Below are positions 29,723-39,489 of a DNA stretch of 64,000 nucleotides, piece by piece. A program made the position numbers and the translations under genes. Numbering within the stretch: position 1 is the stretch's first letter; the number at the start of each line of letters is the position of its first letter. Below the pieces are notes generated by a model. The model was not told where the DNA came from. It made no database searches and saw only the letters and a program-made list of their open reading frames with translations. Source of the DNA: Clavibacter michiganensis subsp. tessellarius (lineage in GTDB: Bacteria; Actinomycetota; Actinomycetes; Actinomycetales; Microbacteriaceae). The stretch spans positions 1,612,001-1,676,000 of the forward strand of contig NZ_CP040788.1 in the NCBI RefSeq assembly GCF_021922985.1. The letters run 5' to 3'.

Positions 29723-31141
29723 TCAGCCGCGGGCGCGCAGGGTGTCCCGGAGGAAGAGGTACGAGGTGCGGGGCGTGCGGTCGGAGGTGCGCGGATCCAC
29801 GCGCACGAGGCCGCGCGGCGCGGTGTGCCCGGCCTCCCACTCGAAGCCGTCGAGCAGGCTGCCGGCGATGACCGCCTCGAGCCGCACGCCCGCCGCGGGG
29901 CCGCCGGCGGCGACGGCGGCGAGCGCCTGCACGAGGTGGTCGGAGATCGCGTGCGCGCGCCGCGGGTCGCGCCGGGTGCCGTCGCGGTCGTCGACCTGCT
30001 CGGGGTGCGCGGCGTCGAGGCCGGACAGCACGACGGGCGGCAGGGCGTCGCCGTAGCGCGCGCGGAGGTCGGCGAGCACGACGGGGACGAGGTCGGGCGC
30101 GACCGGGTGCCCGTCGAGGGAGGCGGGGTGATCCGTCCACGGCAGCTCGACGAAGGGCAGGGCGGCGGATCCGGCGACGAGGCGCGGGACGGCGGCCACG
30201 CGGATCGGGTCGGCCAGCTCCACGCCGTAGAGGTCGAGCGGCTGCGCGATGGTACGGAGGTCGCCCGGGTCGACGCGCGTCAGGCGCGCGAAGGCCTCGG
30301 CGTGCGGGCCGTCGAGGTCGGGGTACCGGCCGAGGAGCACGGCGTCGGCGAAGAGGTCCTGGTGCAGGGCCCGGGCGGCGACCGCGGCCGCCTGGTCGTC
30401 GTCGTCCGCGGAGGCGGCCTCGACGACGCGGTGGGCGTCCACGATGCCGATGCGGGCCGAGGAGCGCGAGCCGCGGATCGCCTCCGCGGCGAGGCCGTGC
30501 GCGAGCAGCTGGTGGTGCACGGTCGGGAGGGCGTCGAGGCCGAGGCGGGATCCGGGCGCGTGCGTGCCCGTGACGTGGCCGCCCATCGTGGTGAGCGCGG
30601 GCGTGCGCAGGGTGGTCCAGTCGGGCACGCGGTCCGCGAGCGCCTCCGCCACCAGGTACGCGAGGTCGCCGAAGCGGAGGGCGGTGTCGCGGTGCAGCCA
30701 GCCGCCGCGGTCCTGCAGCTCGACGGGCAGGTCGTGGTCGTGCAGCGCGGCCTGGGGTCGGATCCCCGCGGCGAGCAGCGCGTCGACGAGCTCGTCGTAG
30801 AACGCGATGCCCTCGCGCCGGAGGCCGCCGCGCGCCTCGGGCTGGATGCGCGACCACGAGATCGAGAAGGAGAGCACGTCCACGCCGAGCTCGGCCGCGA
30901 GCGCCACGTCCTCGGGCATCCGGGCGACGTGGTCGGCGCCGCGCTCGGGATCGCCGCCGCCCGCGACGGCTCCGCTGCGCCGGGCGAACGCGTCCCAGAC
31001 CGACTCGGTGCGGCCGCCCTCGTGCGCGCGGCCCTCGACCTTGGGCGCGCTCGTGGCGACGCCGATGCGCGGACCGCCCGCGAGGAGGCCGGCCAGCTCG
31101 TCGGGCGTGGGGCGGTCGGGGACGGCGTCGGGTCGGGGCAC
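29723..31141 (-). CDS. GH1-fold protein lacking both catalytic glutamates
   Basis: A 472-aa protein that follows glycoside hydrolase family 1 (beta-glucosidase) from end to end: SFSISWSRIQPE, LQDRGGW, VTGTHAPG, IAQPLD and LLDGFEW are recognisable. The acid/base motif TLNEP reads TLRTP (177-181), so the glutamate is Thr180. The nucleophile motif ITENG reads LSGLD (372-376), with Gly374 in its place. The glycone-site Gln (QIEG) is Lys and HWDLP is DHDLP. It should therefore be catalytically dead; a sugar-binding or regulatory role is inferred. GTG 31141 has GATACT 6 nt upstream. Confidence 0.8.
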   Translation of the reverse strand: MPRPDAVPDRPTPDELAGLLAGGPRIGVATSAPKVEGRAHEGGRTESVWDAFARRSGAVAGGGDPERGADHVARMPEDVALAAELGVDVLSFSISWSRIQPEARGGLRREGIAFYDELVDALLAAGIRPQAALHDHDLPVELQDRGGWLHRDTALRFGDLAYLVAEALADRVPDWTTLRTPALTTMGGHVTGTHAPGSRLGLDALPTVHHQLLAHGLAAEAIRGSRSSARIGIVDAHRVVEAASADDDDQAAAVAARALHQDLFADAVLLGRYPDLDGPHAEAFARLTRVDPGDLRTIAQPLDLYGVELADPIRVAAVPRLVAGSAALPFVELPWTDHPASLDGHPVAPDLVPVVLADLRARYGDALPPVVLSGLDAAHPEQVDDRDGTRRDPRRAHAISDHLVQALAAVAAGGPAAGVRLEAVIAGSLLDGFEWEAGHTAPRGLVRVDPRTSDRTPRTSYLFLRDTLRARG

Positions 31142-31263
31142 CCCGTCAGTATCGGGCACGCGGTCGGCCGCGCCCGACGGAGCCCGCGTCCACCCGGGGT
31201 CCGAGGCGCACGGACCGCGCGTCCAGCTTCGCGTACCACTTGCGTCACGGTCGGTGCGGGCGG

Positions 31264-31292
31264 TTGACACGGTCCCGCGATCCCGCGTGAAT
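31264..31292 (+). promoter_or_regulatory. Possible promoter of the Ig-like membrane protein gene
   Basis: A perfect TTGACA (31264-31269) followed after about 17-18 bp by a poor -10 (GTGAAT/TGAATG). The gene starts about 50 bases downstream. Confidence 0.35.
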
Positions 31293-31343
31293 GGGTGCAC
31301 GGTGCGGTATCGGGCGAGGATCGAGGGACGCCCCTCCACGGGA

Positions 31344-33626
31344 ATGGACGGGGGCGGTGTCCGGCGATCCCGCGAGACCCCCGCAGCGACGCGTCCGGCC
31401 CTCGAGCCGCTGGCCCGCGTCGCCGCCCTGCTGGTCCTCGTCGCCGCGCTGGCCGCGGGCGGCGCGACCGCCGCCGCCGCCGTCACCGACGACACGACGC
31501 CGACCCCGAGCCCGGTCCCCTCCGGCGCGCCGCTCCCTGCGCCGACGGTCCAGACCCCCGCGTTCTCGACCGACGGCTCCATCGCGGTGACGGGCACGCG
31601 ACCGTCCGGCCAGGACGTGCAGGTCACCATCGCGAGCGTGCCCGCCGCGGTCACGCTCCCCACCGCCACGACCTGGCGCGCCACCTCGACCGGCGTCCCC
31701 GACGGGCAGAGCCCCGTGCGCGTCACCTCGGGCGGGCAGGAGGCGACCACCACCGCGTCCGTGCTGCGCGCCCCCGGCGTGAACAGCTTCTCCGTGGTCA
31801 CCACCGGGCTGGTCAGCGGCACCGGCTTCCCGGGCGCGACCGTCGACGCGCGCTCCGGATCCGCCGCCTGCCGCGCCACCGTCGGCTCCTCGAGCACGTG
31901 GGCCTGCCTCCTCGCGCCGCCCCCGCCCTCGGGCACCGGCATCCCCGTCACCGCCACCCAGAGCACGCCGTGGAGCACCGGCACCCCCGCGGTCGGCCGC
32001 GGCTCGGGCAGCTTCGACACGACCGCCCCCGGCGCCGCGGTGATCACGGCGCCCGCGGCCGGCGCGACCGTGGACGCCACGGGCATCACCATCTCCGGCA
32101 CGGCCGACGAGGACGGCGCCACGGTGCGCGCCTACCTCAGCGGGTACGGAGACTCGGCGTGCGCGGCCCAGGTGGTCGGCGGCGCCTGGTCGTGCGCGAC
32201 GGGGACGCTGCCGCCCGGGCCGCTCGGGATCACGGCGACCGTCACGGATCCGCTCGGCAACATCAGCACGCTGGCGTCCGAGGTGCGCGTCACCGTCGTC
32301 GCGCCGGCCGGCACGCCCTCCCCCAGCGCCTCGCCGACGCCCGGCGCCTCGCCGACCCCGCGTGCCACCGCATCGCCCGACGGCGCGGCCGCCTCCCCGA
32401 CGCCCGGGACCGGCGGCGGCGCGGGCGGCGGATCCGCTCCCGGCGCCGACCCCTCCCCCGACGCCCAGCCCGGATCCGGCGGCCCGCCCGCCGCCGCGGC
32501 GCCCGGCACCTGGAACGCCCCCACGCGCTTCGGCACCTCCCTGCAGCCGCTCCCCTCCGCGTTCACCGACGGGCGCGGCCTCCTACCGCTCCTGCTCGCG
32601 CTCGGCGCCGTCCTGCTCGTCGCGCTGCCGGCGCTGCTGGTCCGCGGCGCGCTCATCTCGCGCTTCGGCGGGCGGCACCGCTCGGCCGAGGACGTGACGC
32701 CGCTGCGCATCGTGCCGCGGGGCGACGCCGGCACGCTCACGACGCGCGCGGCCGCCGCGGCCTTCACCGACTCCACCGCCACCACGGGTCAGCTGCTCGT
32801 GGTGGGCGGCCGACTCGACTCCGCGCCCATCCCGATCCCGGCCCGGCGCCTGCCCGAGCCCACGCTGCTCGGCGCCCGCCCGCCGCGCGAGCCCGGTCGC
32901 GCCGGACGCTGGGGCGCCGCGGCCGCCGCGCTCGTGCTCGCCGCCGCGCTGGCGTCGCTGTCGCTGCCCGTCGGATCCGACCCCAACGCGGTGCGCCTCT
33001 TCCTCGCCGCCCTGGTGGGCCTCGCCGTCGTCAACGGCGTGGGGGTGGTAGCGGTCGCGTCCGTCGCCGGTCGCGTCGGCGCCGCCCCCGCGCGGGTCCG
33101 CGCCGTGCCCGCGCTGCTCGTGCTCTCCGTCACGGCCGTGCTCCTCTCCCGCGTGCTCGGCCTCGCCCCGCCCGTCGTCCTCGGCCAGGTGCTCGGGCTC
33201 GTGGCCGACGACCGCGACGACCGGTCGCGCGCCCGCCTCGCGCTCGTGCAGTCGGGCTCGCTCGCGACCCTGGGGCTCGTGTCGTGGATCCTGTACGGGC
33301 TCGTGCCCGCCGGCGGCGGGATGTGGCCGCAGACCGCGAACGAGCTCCTCAGCGTCATGACGCTCGCCTCCCTCAGCTCGGCCGCCCTCGCCCTCGCGCC
33401 GGTGTCGCTGGTGCTCGGCCGGTCGCTGCTCCTGCGCTCCCTCCCCCTCTGGGCCGTCGTGAGCGTCGCCGTCCTCACGCTCGGGTTCGCGGCCGTCGCC
33501 ACCACCGCGCGCGGTGTCGACGCCGGCCTCTGGATCACCGCCCTCGTCATCGCCGCCGCCTTCGCCGCGGTCAGCGTGGCGGTCTGGCTCTGGATCCGCG
33601 TGGTCGAGCCCTCCGTCCGCTCCTAG
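31344..33626 (+). CDS. Large exported Ig-like and polytopic membrane protein
   Basis: A 760-aa protein of unknown function. Residues 1-45 form a signal peptide (cleavage near TAAAAV). Residues 65-330 contain bacterial Ig-like/adhesin-type repeats (for example VITAPAAGATVDATGITISGT and the matching SCATGTLPPG block), with paired cysteines. A Ser/Pro/Ala/Thr linker of about 80 residues follows, then one transmembrane helix (about 415-435), a cytosolic loop of about 100 residues and seven or eight further helices to the C-terminus. This looks like a cell-surface display or transport module; no known family is recognised. The ATG has only a weak ribosome binding site. Confidence 0.75.
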   Translation: MDGGGVRRSRETPAATRPALEPLARVAALLVLVAALAAGGATAAAAVTDDTTPTPSPVPSGAPLPAPTVQTPAFSTDGSIAVTGTRPSGQDVQVTIASVPAAVTLPTATTWRATSTGVPDGQSPVRVTSGGQEATTTASVLRAPGVNSFSVVTTGLVSGTGFPGATVDARSGSAACRATVGSSSTWACLLAPPPPSGTGIPVTATQSTPWSTGTPAVGRGSGSFDTTAPGAAVITAPAAGATVDATGITISGTADEDGATVRAYLSGYGDSACAAQVVGGAWSCATGTLPPGPLGITATVTDPLGNISTLASEVRVTVVAPAGTPSPSASPTPGASPTPRATASPDGAAASPTPGTGGGAGGGSAPGADPSPDAQPGSGGPPAAAAPGTWNAPTRFGTSLQPLPSAFTDGRGLLPLLLALGAVLLVALPALLVRGALISRFGGRHRSAEDVTPLRIVPRGDAGTLTTRAAAAAFTDSTATTGQLLVVGGRLDSAPIPIPARRLPEPTLLGARPPREPGRAGRWGAAAAALVLAAALASLSLPVGSDPNAVRLFLAALVGLAVVNGVGVVAVASVAGRVGAAPARVRAVPALLVLSVTAVLLSRVLGLAPPVVLGQVLGLVADDRDDRSRARLALVQSGSLATLGLVSWILYGLVPAGGGMWPQTANELLSVMTLASLSSAALALAPVSLVLGRSLLLRSLPLWAVVSVAVLTLGFAAVATTARGVDAGLWITALVIAAAFAAVSVAVWLWIRVVEPSVRS

Positions 33627-33755
33627 CAGCGCGCCGCCCCTCCCGTCCCGCTGCCACGCCGCGCCTGGTGCGGGCGCGGAGCCGGGTCCACACTGGGATG
33701 CGCCGTCACCGCCGACGGCGCGATCCCCCGGTGGGCGACCCGACAGGAGTGGAGC

Positions 33756-35195
33756 ATGAGCGCAGCCAGCACGTCGTTCTGGACGGCCCTGACGAGACGG
33801 AAGCCGGTGGAGGCCATCGAGGCCGAGCCGGGCGCCGCCGAGGAGGGCGGCCTCACCCGCTCGCTCGGCCTGTGGCAGCTCACCGCCATCGGCGTGGGCG
33901 GCATCATCGGCACGGGCATCTTCACGCTCGCGGGCACGGTCGCCAACCAGACCGCGGGCCCCGCGGTCCTCATCTCGTTCCTCATCGCCGGCATCGCGAG
34001 CGCGGCCGCCGCGCTCTCGTACGCCGAGTTCGCCGGCATGATCCCCCGGGCCGGATCCGCGTACACCTACGGCTACGCGGCCCTCGGCGAGATCGTCGGC
34101 TGGTTCATCGGCTGGGACCTGCTGCTCGAGTACACCGCCATCGTGGGGGTGGTCGCCATCGGCGTCTCGGGGTACGCGGGCTTCCTGCTCGACCACGTGG
34201 GGGTCGACCTGCCCGCCTGGATGCTCGGCGCCGCCGGCACGGGCGAGGGCCACGTCGTCGACCTGTTCGCCGTGATCCTCTGCCTCGGCACCGCCTTCGT
34301 CCTCACGCGCGGCATGAAGAGCGTCGGCCGCTTCGAGCTGTACCTCGTGGGGCTCAAGGTGGCGCTCGTGCTGGTGATCGTGGTCATCGGCTTCACGCAG
34401 ATCACCGGCGCGAACTACCAGCCGTACTTCCCGTTCGGCGCGGCCGGCGTCTTCACGGGCGCCGCGACCGTGTTCTTCGCGGTGTTCGGGTACGACGCCA
34501 TGAGCACCGCGGCCGAGGAGTCGAAGGACGCGACCAAGCACATGCCGAAGGCGATCCTGCTGTCGCTCGGCATCGCGATGGTGCTCTACGTGCTCGCCAC
34601 GATCGTGCTGACCGGCATGCAGCGCTACCGCGAGATCGACCCGAAGAGCGGCTTCGCGACGGCGTTCGAGTCGGTCGGCCTCCCCGCGGTGGCGAACGTG
34701 GTGGCGGTGGGCGCGATCGTCAGCGTCGTCACCGTGATGCTCACCTTCATGCTCGGCGCCAGCCGCGTGTGGTTCTCCATGAGCCGCGACGGGCTGCTGC
34801 CCAAGTGGTTCGCGGTCACCGACCGGAAGCGGAACGTGCCCACGCGCGTGACGTGGATCATCGGCATCGGCTCGGCCCTGTTCGCGGGCTTCCTGCCGAT
34901 CACGGTGGTGGCGGAGCTCACGAACATCGGCATCCTGCTCGCGTTCGTGGTGGTGTGCGCGGCCGTGATCGTGCTCCGCTACAGGCGGCCGGAGATCCCG
35001 CGGACGTTCCGGCTGCCGCTGATGCCGGTGGTGCCGATCATCGGGATCGGCTTCTCGCTGTGGCTCGTCTCGTCGCTGCCGTGGGAGACGTGGGTGCGCT
35101 TCGCGGTGTGGCTCGTCATCGGGCTCGTGATCTACCTCACCTACTCGCGCCGCAACTCGGTGCTCGCGCCGGACAGCCCGCGCAACCGGCGCTGA
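33756..35195 (+). CDS. APC-superfamily amino acid permease
   Basis: A 479-aa permease with about 12 helices. The helix-1 motif GVGGIIGTGIFTLAG, the FFAVFGYDAMSTAAEE segment and PKAILLS are typical of the cationic amino-acid transporter (CAT) subfamily. A 30-residue acidic cytosolic N-terminus precedes helix 1. The start has GGAGTG upstream of the ATG. The precise substrate cannot be told. Followed by a strong terminator. Confidence 0.92.
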   Translation: MSAASTSFWTALTRRKPVEAIEAEPGAAEEGGLTRSLGLWQLTAIGVGGIIGTGIFTLAGTVANQTAGPAVLISFLIAGIASAAAALSYAEFAGMIPRAGSAYTYGYAALGEIVGWFIGWDLLLEYTAIVGVVAIGVSGYAGFLLDHVGVDLPAWMLGAAGTGEGHVVDLFAVILCLGTAFVLTRGMKSVGRFELYLVGLKVALVLVIVVIGFTQITGANYQPYFPFGAAGVFTGAATVFFAVFGYDAMSTAAEESKDATKHMPKAILLSLGIAMVLYVLATIVLTGMQRYREIDPKSGFATAFESVGLPAVANVVAVGAIVSVVTVMLTFMLGASRVWFSMSRDGLLPKWFAVTDRKRNVPTRVTWIIGIGSALFAGFLPITVVAELTNIGILLAFVVVCAAVIVLRYRRPEIPRTFRLPLMPVVPIIGIGFSLWLVSSLPWETWVRFAVWLVIGLVIYLTYSRRNSVLAPDSPRNRR

Positions 35196-35234
35196 CGGCC
35201 GGCGCCCGCGGCGGCGCATCCGCCCGGACGACGA

Positions 35235-35274
35235 CAGGGGCGCCGCCCACCTCGAGAGGTGGGCGGCGCCCCTG
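35235..35274. terminator. Terminator between permease and ferritin-like gene
   Basis: A perfect 18-bp stem (35235-35252 with 35257-35274) around the CGAG tetraloop, between convergent genes. Confidence 0.9.
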
Positions 35275-35292
35275 CTGTGTCTCGCCTGCGGG

Positions 35293-36234
35293 CTAGTTCG
35301 CGCCGCTGGTGTTGATCCCGCCGTTGACGCCGTTGGGGTAGAACCCGCCCTTCGTCACGGCCTTGTTGTTCAGGTACACGATGTTCAGGACCTGGCCGGT
35401 CGTGCGGCTGAACGCGATCGCGTTCGCGTCCGTCGGGACCAGGTTCGCGCCGCCGTTGATCGTGATGCCCTGGTCCAGGTCCGAGGACCCGTCCAGGGAG
35501 TCGCGGGCGTTGGAGATCGCGTTGGTCGGCGCGGCCAGGCCCCGCGCGTACAGCGAGGTGCGGATGATCCCGGCGTGGTACGCCTCGACCGCGAGGATGC
35601 CGGCGGCCGCCTCGAGGTACGTCTTGTTCGTGATCAGCGGGGCTGCGCCCTTGTAGGCGGTGACTCCGACGTCCTCGAACACGAACGACGCGAGCAGGAA
35701 GTTCTCGTCCGACGCGAACGCGTCGAACTTCTGCCCCGGCTGGATCAGGCCCGCCGCGGTCGCGGCGGCGGAGAACGCGGCGTCGAGGTCGATCGCGGGA
35801 CGCGCGACCTTCGCCGACCCGAGCGCTGCGCGCAGGAACTTCACGTGCGCCTTCTCGTCCTGCGCGATCTCGCGCGCGTACTCGCGGATCGCCCGGTCCT
35901 TGAACTGCACCTGACGACCACCGGTCACGCCACCCGCCGTGCCGACGCCGGAGATGTCGTTCGGGACCAGCCCGTTGCCGGTCGACGCGCGGAGGTAGAA
36001 CTCCGCCTCGAGGTACTCGAGGTTCAGCGCGAAGTTGAGGACTGCGGCGTCGGTGACGGCACCGGCGTCGGCCTCGGCCTGCGCGTCGGCCGCCTGGGCG
36101 CCGGTCGCGGGGATCAGGGCCGCGGCACCGACGCCGAGTCCCGCGACGCCCGCGGCGGTGAAGAAGCGGCGACGGTCCAGCGGCGACTGCGCGCTCTTGT
36201 CGATGGCCTGGGTGATGAACTTCTTGTCGAACAT
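35293..36234 (-). CDS. Exported ferritin-like desiccation-related protein
   Basis: A 313-aa protein with a Tat signal ([15 protein letters not shown]..., cleavage near TGAQA-A) and a ferritin-like four-helix domain of the desiccation-related PCC13-62 type: [25 protein letters not shown] and [10 protein letters not shown] supply the Glu/His residues of a possible diiron site. The C-terminal 80 residues resemble the [19 protein letters not shown] tail of this family. GGGAGCT precedes the ATG. A GTTC-N15-GGTATC promoter-like site lies upstream, suggesting stress-sigma control. Confidence 0.88.
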   Translation of the reverse strand: MFDKKFITQAIDKSAQSPLDRRRFFTAAGVAGLGVGAAALIPATGAQAADAQAEADAGAVTDAAVLNFALNLEYLEAEFYLRASTGNGLVPNDISGVGTAGGVTGGRQVQFKDRAIREYAREIAQDEKAHVKFLRAALGSAKVARPAIDLDAAFSAAATAAGLIQPGQKFDAFASDENFLLASFVFEDVGVTAYKGAAPLITNKTYLEAAAGILAVEAYHAGIIRTSLYARGLAAPTNAISNARDSLDGSSDLDQGITINGGANLVPTDANAIAFSRTTGQVLNIVYLNNKAVTKGGFYPNGVNGGINTSGAN

Positions 36235-36270
36235 GGATGGAGCTCCCTTGATCGTCGCGTCCGTATCCCA

Positions 36271-36295
36271 GATACCGGCGCGTGGTGGTTCGAAC
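36271..36295 (-). promoter_or_regulatory. Possible stress-sigma promoter of the ferritin-like gene
   Basis: On the minus strand GTTC (36292-36295), 15 bases, then GGTATC (36271-36276), near the GTTT-N15-GGGTAT pattern of SigB/SigF-type sigma factors; the leader would be about 30 nt. Confidence 0.3.
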
Positions 36296-36418
36296 GCTAA
36301 ACGGGTGGTCGGCATCCGGGAAGGGGCGCGAGGCGTTGTTTCGCCGAATGTCACCCAACCTTCGGAACCGGGCTCGATGCGGTTTGGGTCGGATCCATGC
36401 GGATCCGACCCGCGCCGA

Positions 36419-39040
36419 TCAGGTGGGGATGACCTTGAAGAGCACCTTCCGCGTGACCATGAACCAGATCGCCGCCAGCACGAGCGTGTGGACCACTGCC
36501 CCCTGCCAGGGATTCGACCTGTCGAGGAACGGCAGGCTGCCGACGATCAGCACGAAGAACACGTGGACGATGAACACGTAGAGGCTCGCGGATCCGAGCG
36601 GCGTGTAGAACCAGCCGAACGCGCGGTCGACGGGCTTCCACACCCGGGTGAGGAACGTGTACGCCACCACGAGCATCAGCCCGAGGTCGAGGAGCCGGCC
36701 CGGCTGGAGGAACGTGCGCTGGTACATGGACTCGTACAGCGACGAGTAGAGGCCGTCGGGGACGCCCGGGATGGTGACGCCGTACGTGTGCCCGGCCCAC
36801 AGCACGGCGAGGGCGCCCACGTACGCCACCACGAGGATCGACACGAGGACGCGCCCCAGCCGTCCCGTGAGGGCGCGCGTGATCTGCCGGCGGTAGTAGC
36901 CGATCACCATGCCGTTGAGGAACGCCACCTGCCACGTGAGCAGGGGGAAGACGTCCTCGAACATCGACGGCAGCACGCGGATGTCGAACTGGGCGTTGAG
37001 CACGTACGCGGTCCAGCTGACGATGAGCACGACCCACCACATGCGGCGGCGGAGCAGCCACACGATCGCGGGGACGAGCAGGGTCAGCACCACGAACAGG
37101 CCCATGATGTTGAACACCCACGGGCCCATGCGCAGGAGCAGCAGGTCGCGGATCGCGTACCAGGGCGGCGGGTAGTCGAGCAGGCGCGCGCCGTTGGGGT
37201 AGAGGTCGTAGACCTGGCCCGTGGTGACCTTGCCGTCGGCGCCCGTGCCGCGGTCGGTGAAGGTCGTGATCACGTCGGTGTCGAGGAACGGCACGAACGT
37301 GAGCGCGAACACGATGACGACCACGGCGATCGCCACGATGTACTGCTTGAAGGCGCGCCGCAGGATCGAGACGAGCGCCTTCAGCTCGCCGAACCTCTTC
37401 ACGGCCATCGGGTAGACCATGCCGAGCACGAGGCCGGAGAGCAGCACGAACATCTCGGCGCCCGTGATGGCGCCGATCGCGTTGATCGTCACGTACGAGT
37501 ACGGGCTCGCGACCTCGATGTGGGTGATGACCACGGCCACGATGGTCCAGCCGCGGAAGAGGTCGAGGCGGCGGTCGCGGGGCGAGTTCTCGTCCGGGTA
37601 GCGCCAGCCGGGCTTGAGGCGGCCGATGGGACCCGAGATCACGAAGAGGAGGAGGAGCACGACCGCGCACAGCACGATCCAGCCCATCTGCTCGTCCTCG
37701 GGCGATCCCGGATCGCGGTACTGCGCGGTCGCGACGTTCGCGCGCTCCTGGTCGAAGACCTGCGTGACGGGGCCGAGCGTCGCGGTGGCGGGATCCAGGT
37801 GGGCGAGCAGGGCGGACGCGACCGTCGCGTCGCCGGTGGCCCGCCAGTCGATGACGACGCCCTGGGCCTCGGCCTCGGTGCGCTGCACCTCGCGCCAGAC
37901 CACCATGCCGATGCCCGGGTGCGCGGCGCGGATGTCGGCGGAGAGCACCTGGTCCCACCAGGCGCTCTTGATGTCGATCTCGGAGGCCCCATCGGTGCGG
38001 GCCGGGTCGTAGAGGGCGCCCGTCTCGATGACGGCCGGCTTGCCGGTGCCCTCGATCCACTCGGCCGCGAAGTCGCGCCCGGCGCCGCTGTCGTCGGCGT
38101 ACCCGTACCGCCCCGCGAGCTCGCGCGCGAACTTGCCCTCCTCGGGCACGACGTTCTTGCCGAACTCCTGCTGCGGGATCACCTGGCTGCCCAGGTAGTC
38201 CTCGGTGGGCTGCCCGACCGTGAAGTCCTGCTCCGATCCGAAGTGGGACGCGGAGAGGCCCACCCAGTCGACGGCCTCGTCGCCCGGGTAGTACGGGCGG
38301 TAGGCGTCGTCGTCCACGTCGACGCGGCCGTTCCCGTCGGTGTCGAGCTCGGCGATGGACCGGGTGCCGGAGGCGTCGGTGAGCCCGTCGGCGGATCCGA
38401 ACGGGTAGCCGGCCGCGTACGCGGGCGACCACACGGTGACCGCGCCCGCGTCGGAGGCGTGGACGGCGTCGGCGACCTGGCGGAAGGCGGCGACGTACGC
38501 AGACGGCTGCTGGCCCCAGGGGGTCCACGAGCCGTTCATCTCGGGGGCGAACCGCACGAGCGCGCGGGAGTCGTACCGCTCGCGGAGCGCGTCGAGCCGG
38601 TCGGTGAGGGCGGTGGCGTCCGCCGCCGTGAGCTCGGCGAGCGGCACGGTCGGCTCGAGCGTGAGGAAGAGGAGCGAGCCCTGCTGGGCGGCCTGCTGGG
38701 CGAACTGGTCGAGGTAGGTGACGTCGTCGGATCCGAGCGGGTAGCGCACCGACTGGCCGAGCACCGCCGGGGTGGCGCCGAGGCGGTCGGCGTAGCTCTG
38801 CGCGTCGTCCGCCGTCCAGTCGATGATGCCGCCGAACCACGGCGCGGCCGGGCCGCGCGTGAGGTCGACGTCGTCGACCGGTGCGGCGGGCGCCGTCGCG
38901 GTAGGCTGCGGCGCGGCGAGCGCCGCCGTCGCGGGCACGACGGCGATCGCGAGCGCGACCATCGCCGCGGCCCAGCCGCGGATCCTGCCCCGGGCGGGCG
39001 CGCCCCCGCGCGCCCGGTCCCGTCCCCCGACGCCGCGCAT
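36419..39040 (-). CDS. GH26-like hydrolase fused to an OpgC-type acyltransferase
   Basis: An 873-aa fusion. Residues 1-43 are a signal/anchor. Residues 65-400 resemble glycoside hydrolase family 26 (beta-mannanase type): [14 protein letters not shown] carries the acid/base Glu167 and KPAVIETGA the nucleophile Glu339, both intact; an EF-hand-like [13 protein letters not shown] (233-245) may bind calcium. Residues 455-873 form a transmembrane acyltransferase of the OpgC/acyltransferase-3 class ([28 protein letters not shown]) with about ten helices. It is last in the partner-switch/glycosyltransferase operon, overlapping the upstream stop (TGATG), so it probably trims and acylates the exported glycan. 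Confidence 0.8.
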   Translation of the reverse strand: MRGVGGRDRARGGAPARGRIRGWAAAMVALAIAVVPATAALAAPQPTATAPAAPVDDVDLTRGPAAPWFGGIIDWTADDAQSYADRLGATPAVLGQSVRYPLGSDDVTYLDQFAQQAAQQGSLLFLTLEPTVPLAELTAADATALTDRLDALRERYDSRALVRFAPEMNGSWTPWGQQPSAYVAAFRQVADAVHASDAGAVTVWSPAYAAGYPFGSADGLTDASGTRSIAELDTDGNGRVDVDDDAYRPYYPGDEAVDWVGLSASHFGSEQDFTVGQPTEDYLGSQVIPQQEFGKNVVPEEGKFARELAGRYGYADDSGAGRDFAAEWIEGTGKPAVIETGALYDPARTDGASEIDIKSAWWDQVLSADIRAAHPGIGMVVWREVQRTEAEAQGVVIDWRATGDATVASALLAHLDPATATLGPVTQVFDQERANVATAQYRDPGSPEDEQMGWIVLCAVVLLLLFVISGPIGRLKPGWRYPDENSPRDRRLDLFRGWTIVAVVITHIEVASPYSYVTINAIGAITGAEMFVLLSGLVLGMVYPMAVKRFGELKALVSILRRAFKQYIVAIAVVVIVFALTFVPFLDTDVITTFTDRGTGADGKVTTGQVYDLYPNGARLLDYPPPWYAIRDLLLLRMGPWVFNIMGLFVVLTLLVPAIVWLLRRRMWWVVLIVSWTAYVLNAQFDIRVLPSMFEDVFPLLTWQVAFLNGMVIGYYRRQITRALTGRLGRVLVSILVVAYVGALAVLWAGHTYGVTIPGVPDGLYSSLYESMYQRTFLQPGRLLDLGLMLVVAYTFLTRVWKPVDRAFGWFYTPLGSASLYVFIVHVFFVLIVGSLPFLDRSNPWQGAVVHTLVLAAIWFMVTRKVLFKVIPT

Positions 39041-39489
39041 CAGCCGCGGAGCCTGACCAGCCGCCAGCGGTTGCTGCCGTCCGTGCGCTCGTACGTGAGG
39101 TCGTCGAGGACCGCCTGCGCGAGCGCGAGGCCACGGCCGCTCTCGCTGAGGTCGTCGGGCATGGACACCTGCGTGAGGTCGACGACGGCGGGCTGGCCGT
39201 CGTCCTCGAAGAGCGCGACGATGCGGTCGTGCTGGCAGATCACCGTCATGGTGAAGGTCACGGGGTACCCCGCGCGCTCCCCCACCGCGACGCCGTGCTC
39301 CACCACGTTGCCCGCGATCTCGACCACGGCCGTCTCGAAGAGCATCCGCTCCATCTCGCTGACGTCGTACGCCTGGTCCCAGACCGCGGAGATCACGGCG
39401 TGCACCGCGGCGAGGCTCTCGTCCACCGCGGGGAGCGTGACGTTGGCGCGCACCGGCGGCGCGTGGTGGGTCATGTCGTCACCGGTCAC
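39040..39489 (-). CDS. RsbW-like anti-sigma/serine kinase ATPase
   Basis: A 149-aa GHKL ATPase domain of the partner-switch type. The N box is VVEIAGNVVEHG, the G1-like box FEDDGQP and the G2 box SESGRGLALAQAV. Such proteins bind and phosphorylate STAS partners. GTG 39489 is chosen because GAGGG lies 8 nt upstream; it overlaps the STAS gene by 11 bases, and ATG 39474 is an alternative. No sigma-factor gene is nearby, so the target may be another protein of this operon. Confidence 0.85.
   Translation of the reverse strand: MTGDDMTHHAPPVRANVTLPAVDESLAAVHAVISAVWDQAYDVSEMERMLFETAVVEIAGNVVEHGVAVGERAGYPVTFTMTVICQHDRIVALFEDDGQPAVVDLTQVSMPDDLSESGRGLALAQAVLDDLTYERTDGSNRWRLVRLRG

Noticed and set aside
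29723..31141. Active beta-glucosidase
   Set aside because: Both catalytic glutamates and several sugar-contact residues are replaced.
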